From positions 1-7,012 of the forward strand of contig CAMORQ010000104.1 in NCBI GenBank assembly GCA_946623915.1: DNA of 7,012 nt, given 5' to 3'. Position numbers and translations under genes: made by a program. The notes below the pieces were generated by a model that worked only from the letters and a program-made list of their open reading frames with translations, did not search any database and was not told the DNA's origin. This DNA is from an uncultured Coriobacteriaceae bacterium (GTDB lineage Bacteria; Actinomycetota; Coriobacteriia; Coriobacteriales; Eggerthellaceae). Of this stretch, positions 5,216 to 7,012 are shown piece after piece; within the stretch, counting starts at the first letter, position 1, and each line of letters starts with the position of its first letter.

Positions 5216-6271
5216 CTACGACTCGTCGCCGCGTGCCTCGTTCTCGCTGCGACGACGTTCGTACGCAAGGGCTGCGGCAGCTACAGCGGCGAGGCCGACG
5301 GGAACGGCCACGGGAAACACGTCGTCGCCCGTCAACGGAACCGATCTGGATGCGCTATTCGCACGCACCCCGCTAGACCCAACAGACCCGCTGGACCCGC
5401 TGCCGGCGCCTCCGGACGTATTGCCGGAGCCTTTGGGGGTGTTACCGGAGCCGCCGGGCGCGCCATCGTCGTCGATCACGGTCGCGTGCGAAGGTGACAA
5501 GGTGCTGTTCGCGGCGTGCGGCTCGACAACGAGAGTCTCCATGTGGAACTGGCCATCTTCATACTCGCTGTCAGGCGAGGTGCGGTTTTGGACCACGCGG
5601 TACTCGCCCAGCTCCACGGCGTACGAAACCTTGACGACCTCCTCGCCTACCTGGGCGGCGAGCACGGTGTCTGCCGAGACGACGGAGTCGGTATCGGAGA
5701 GTGCGGAGAGCACCGTGTCTGCCGGAACGATGGAATCGGCAGCCTCAATGGCATCGTGCGCCACGAAGAGCACCTTCTTCTCTCCGGTCCAGTCTTTGGG
5801 GATGGAAACCGTCACAACGTAGACAGACGTCTTACTGAGGCCCAGGGCATAGTCGTCCTCGACGTTCAACAGGCTTCCGTCGACGTCGCGCGGATTCCAG
5901 CTGGACTCTTGGGTGGTATCGGCGCTAAACCGCAACGCCACGGTCGCGCTTTCCACACGCTCGTAACTATCCGTCGATTCGTTGTGCACGCACAGCGTGA
6001 GCGAACAGCCGGAAAGATAGCAATTTCCGTCGTTGCGCACCGCTACGTGGAAGACGGCTGGGGCGCCCGGCTTAACCAACGGGTTGGGGGCCTCGCACGC
6101 GATAGCAGTTGCGCAGAGGACATCGGGCACAGAGGTGTACCAGATGTTCGAAGCGTTATAGATGGGGTTACCCGACCCGTCCGAGAAACGAGGCGTCCCG
6201 TCCTCGTTCGTCGTAGGCACGAACTCCGTGCGCAGCATCTCGAGCGAGGCGCCGCGCGTCGTGTTAAGCAC
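5216..6271 (-). CDS. Sortase-anchored surface protein, C-terminal part, probably 5'-truncated remnant
   Basis: The 351-residue reading frame ends in a cell-wall sorting signal: VPLTG (311-315, an LPXTG variant), hydrophobic VFPVAVPVGLAAVAAAALAY (318-337), then ERRRSENEARGDES. Before it lies a Gly/Ser/Asn-rich linker (about 270-310). The body (about 60-265) looks like beta-sandwich surface domains, with FHVAVRNDGN...CSLTLCVHNE resembling a CARDB-type strand pattern, and an internal 16-residue repeat (DSIVPADTVL, DSVVSADTVL). Such proteins are exported and linked to peptidoglycan by sortase. There is no signal peptide: the frame starts at a GTG (6271) with no ribosome binding site, and in-frame codons upstream (AHWAV) read like domain sequence until a stop at 6296-6298. 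The likely reading is loss of the 5' part. The frame has no internal stops, so the loss may be recent. I do not recognise a specific function. Confidence 0.7.
   Translation of the reverse strand: MLNTTRGASLEMLRTEFVPTTNEDGTPRFSDGSGNPIYNASNIWYTSVPDVLCATAIACEAPNPLVKPGAPAVFHVAVRNDGNCYLSGCSLTLCVHNESTDSYERVESATVALRFSADTTQESSWNPRDVDGSLLNVEDDYALGLSKTSVYVVTVSIPKDWTGEKKVLFVAHDAIEAADSIVPADTVLSALSDTDSVVSADTVLAAQVGEEVVKVSYAVELGEYRVVQNRTSPDSEYEDGQFHMETLVVEPHAANSTLSPSHATVIDDDGAPGGSGNTPKGSGNTSGGAGSGSSGSVGSSGVRANSASRSVPLTGDDVFPVAVPVGLAAVAAAALAYERRRSENEARGDES
5661..5741 (-). repeat. 48-bp internal direct repeat in the surface-protein gene
   Basis: On the plus strand, agcacggtgtctgccgagac at 5661 recurs as agcaccgtgtctgccggaac at 5709, followed by gacggagtcgg and gatggaatcgg respectively. 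The 48-bp step keeps the reading frame and gives the 16-residue protein repeat DSxVxADTVLxA. Confidence 0.65.
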
Positions 6272-6282
6272 CGCCCAATGCG

Positions 6283-6343
6283 CGGTCGTAAATTTTTACG
6301 ATTGCTTTTACGACCGTTATTTGCGACAATCTATTTCTAACGA
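6283..6343 (+). promoter_or_regulatory. Cluster of TTTACGA-like boxes and probable promoter upstream of the AlbA_2 gene
   Basis: CGGTCGTAAA (6283-6292) and TTTACGACCG (6307-6316) form a perfect 10-bp inverted repeat. TTTTACGA occurs directly at 6294-6301 and 6306-6313; TCGTAAA (6286-6292) is an inverted copy; weaker copies are TTTGCGA (6320-6326) and TCTAACGA (6335-6342). Steps between the direct copies are about 12-16 bp. A possible promoter is TTGCTT (6302-6307), 17 bp, GACAAT (6325-6330), which would be covered by the boxes. This looks like an operator, perhaps for self-control by the downstream regulator. Box positions are seen; function is inference. Confidence 0.45.
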
Positions 6344-6354
6344 TTGGAGTAGCC

Positions 6355-7012
6355 ATGAAAGAATCCCGCACTGTTGAGTTTAAAGAACGCGTGAGCAACA
6401 CGTTTCTCAAGACCGTCAGCGCATATGCCAACTACGGCACTGGCACCATCATGTTTGGCGTCAACGGCTCCGGGGAGCGGGTTGGCATTCAAGACACCAA
6501 CGCAACAGCGCTCTCTATAGACAACAAGATCAACGACGCACTCTCCCCTGTTCCGCGCTACACGCTCGATGTGAACCCACGGTCGAAGGTGATCACGCTC
6601 ACCGTGGAGGAGGGCCTGCATAAACCATATTTCTACAAGGGCAAGGCGTACCAGCGAAATGATACTGCCACTGTGGAGGTGGACCGCCTGGAGCTCACGC
6701 GCCTTGTGCTCGAAGGTCAAAACCTCTCTTTTGAGGAAACCGAGGCCCGCCGGCAAGACCTCACGCTTGCCTGCCTTGCGGACAAGCTGCAGGATGCGAT
6801 AGGGGTCGCGTCGCTTACCGATGATATCGAGAAGACTCTTGAGATAAAGAAGGGAGAGACGTACAACGTTGCCGGCGAGCTGCTTGCCGATGCCAACACT
6901 TTCCCGGGTATCGACATGGCCCGCTTCGGCGAATCGATTAACATTTTTCTGGACAGGGAATGCAACGAGCACATAAGCGTGCTTGAGCAGTACGACCGAG
7001 CAATGGACTTCT
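6355..7012 (+). CDS. AlbA_2 (Schlafen-type) domain transcriptional regulator / ATP-binding protein, N-terminal part (3' end outside window)
   Basis: The frame stays open to the window end, giving 219 residues. The first 105 or so are an AlbA_2 domain, a putative nucleic-acid-binding fold: ESRTVEFKERV (3-13), then FLKTVSAYANYGTGTIMFGV (17-36), RVGIQD (42-47) and the closing KPYFYKGKAYQRNDTATVEV (90-109). A helical linker follows (about 120-165). ELLADANTFPGIDMARFG and LDRECNEHISVLEQYDRAMD (175-218) match the middle of the widespread AlbA_2 proteins that end in an HATPase_c_4 module; that module would lie beyond the window. ATG 6355 has GGAG (6346-6349) 5 nt before it. The leader is AT-rich compared with the rest of the window and carries repeated TTTACGA boxes, suggesting self-regulation. 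It sits head to head with a truncated surface gene, so acquisition by transfer is possible. Targets are unknown. Confidence 0.85.
   Translation, partial: MKESRTVEFKERVSNTFLKTVSAYANYGTGTIMFGVNGSGERVGIQDTNATALSIDNKINDALSPVPRYTLDVNPRSKVITLTVEEGLHKPYFYKGKAYQRNDTATVEVDRLELTRLVLEGQNLSFEETEARRQDLTLACLADKLQDAIGVASLTDDIEKTLEIKKGETYNVAGELLADANTFPGIDMARFGESINIFLDRECNEHISVLEQYDRAMDF

Noticed and set aside
5047..5497. Plus-strand small frames after the SGNH hydrolase (5047-5376 and 5135-5497)
   Set aside because: They are Arg-rich, run antisense into the surface-protein gene, and have no ribosome binding site or domain.
5516..6340. Plus-strand frame of 274 codons opposite the surface protein
   Set aside because: It is Arg/His/Val-rich and antisense to the frame with a full sorting signal; its end runs through the AlbA_2 leader.
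6337..6972. Minus-strand frame of 211 codons opposite the AlbA_2 gene
   Set aside because: The plus strand shows a clear AlbA_2 domain with a good ribosome binding site; the reverse frame has no recognisable features.

Overview
The window is GC-rich, densely coded bacterial DNA. The best guess is a Gram-positive actinobacterium of the Coriobacteriia type (Eggerthellaceae-like). This rests on high-GC third codon positions, Shine-Dalgarno-led genes with GTG starts, an NlpC/P60 wall hydrolase, a putative lipoprotein SGNH hydrolase and a sortase-type (VPLTG) surface protein. The taxonomic call is inference; no rRNA or other marker gene is present.

Layout. (1) Positions 2-622 are the 3' end of an NlpC/P60-type peptidoglycan hydrolase whose C-terminus is a long Glu/Lys/Arg/Ala helix built of octad repeats. 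(2) Positions 623-892 hold no gene. They contain an imperfect 46-48 bp tandem duplication, a hairpin terminator with a T-run, a probable promoter whose -35 box lies in the terminator's right arm, a small 7-bp hairpin, and a clear TPP riboswitch whose 3' end carries the Shine-Dalgarno of thiM. (3) Positions 893-3158 are a compact thiM-thiE-thiD operon with GTGA and ATGA stop/start overlaps. (4) Positions 3163-4218 (minus strand) encode a luciferase-like flavin-dependent oxidoreductase that converges on thiD with a 4-bp gap. (5) Positions 4294-5043 (plus) encode a putative lipoprotein SGNH/GDSL hydrolase, divergent from the oxidoreductase. (6) Positions 5044-5215 hold nothing I can assign. (7) Positions 5216-6271 (minus) encode the C-terminal part of a sortase-anchored surface protein with no signal peptide, probably a 5'-truncated remnant. 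(8) Positions 6283-6343 contain a cluster of TTTACGA-like boxes, including a perfect 10-bp inverted repeat. (9) From 6355 to the window end (plus) is the 5' part of an AlbA_2 (Schlafen-type) domain regulator.

How the genes work together. ThiM phosphorylates salvaged hydroxyethylthiazole, ThiD phosphorylates HMP and HMP-P, and ThiE joins the two products into thiamine phosphate. TPP then shuts the operon off through the riboswitch, apparently by hiding the thiM ribosome binding site. No thiC or thiG is in view, so this cluster alone supports salvage rather than full synthesis. The remaining genes look like independent units: wall/surface functions on one side and a possibly acquired regulator on the other.

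I found no clearly new multi-gene system. The points most worth a second look are the TTTACGA-box region with the truncated surface gene beside it, the riboswitch's direct Shine-Dalgarno occlusion without a visible P1 stem, and the charged helical tail on the wall hydrolase.
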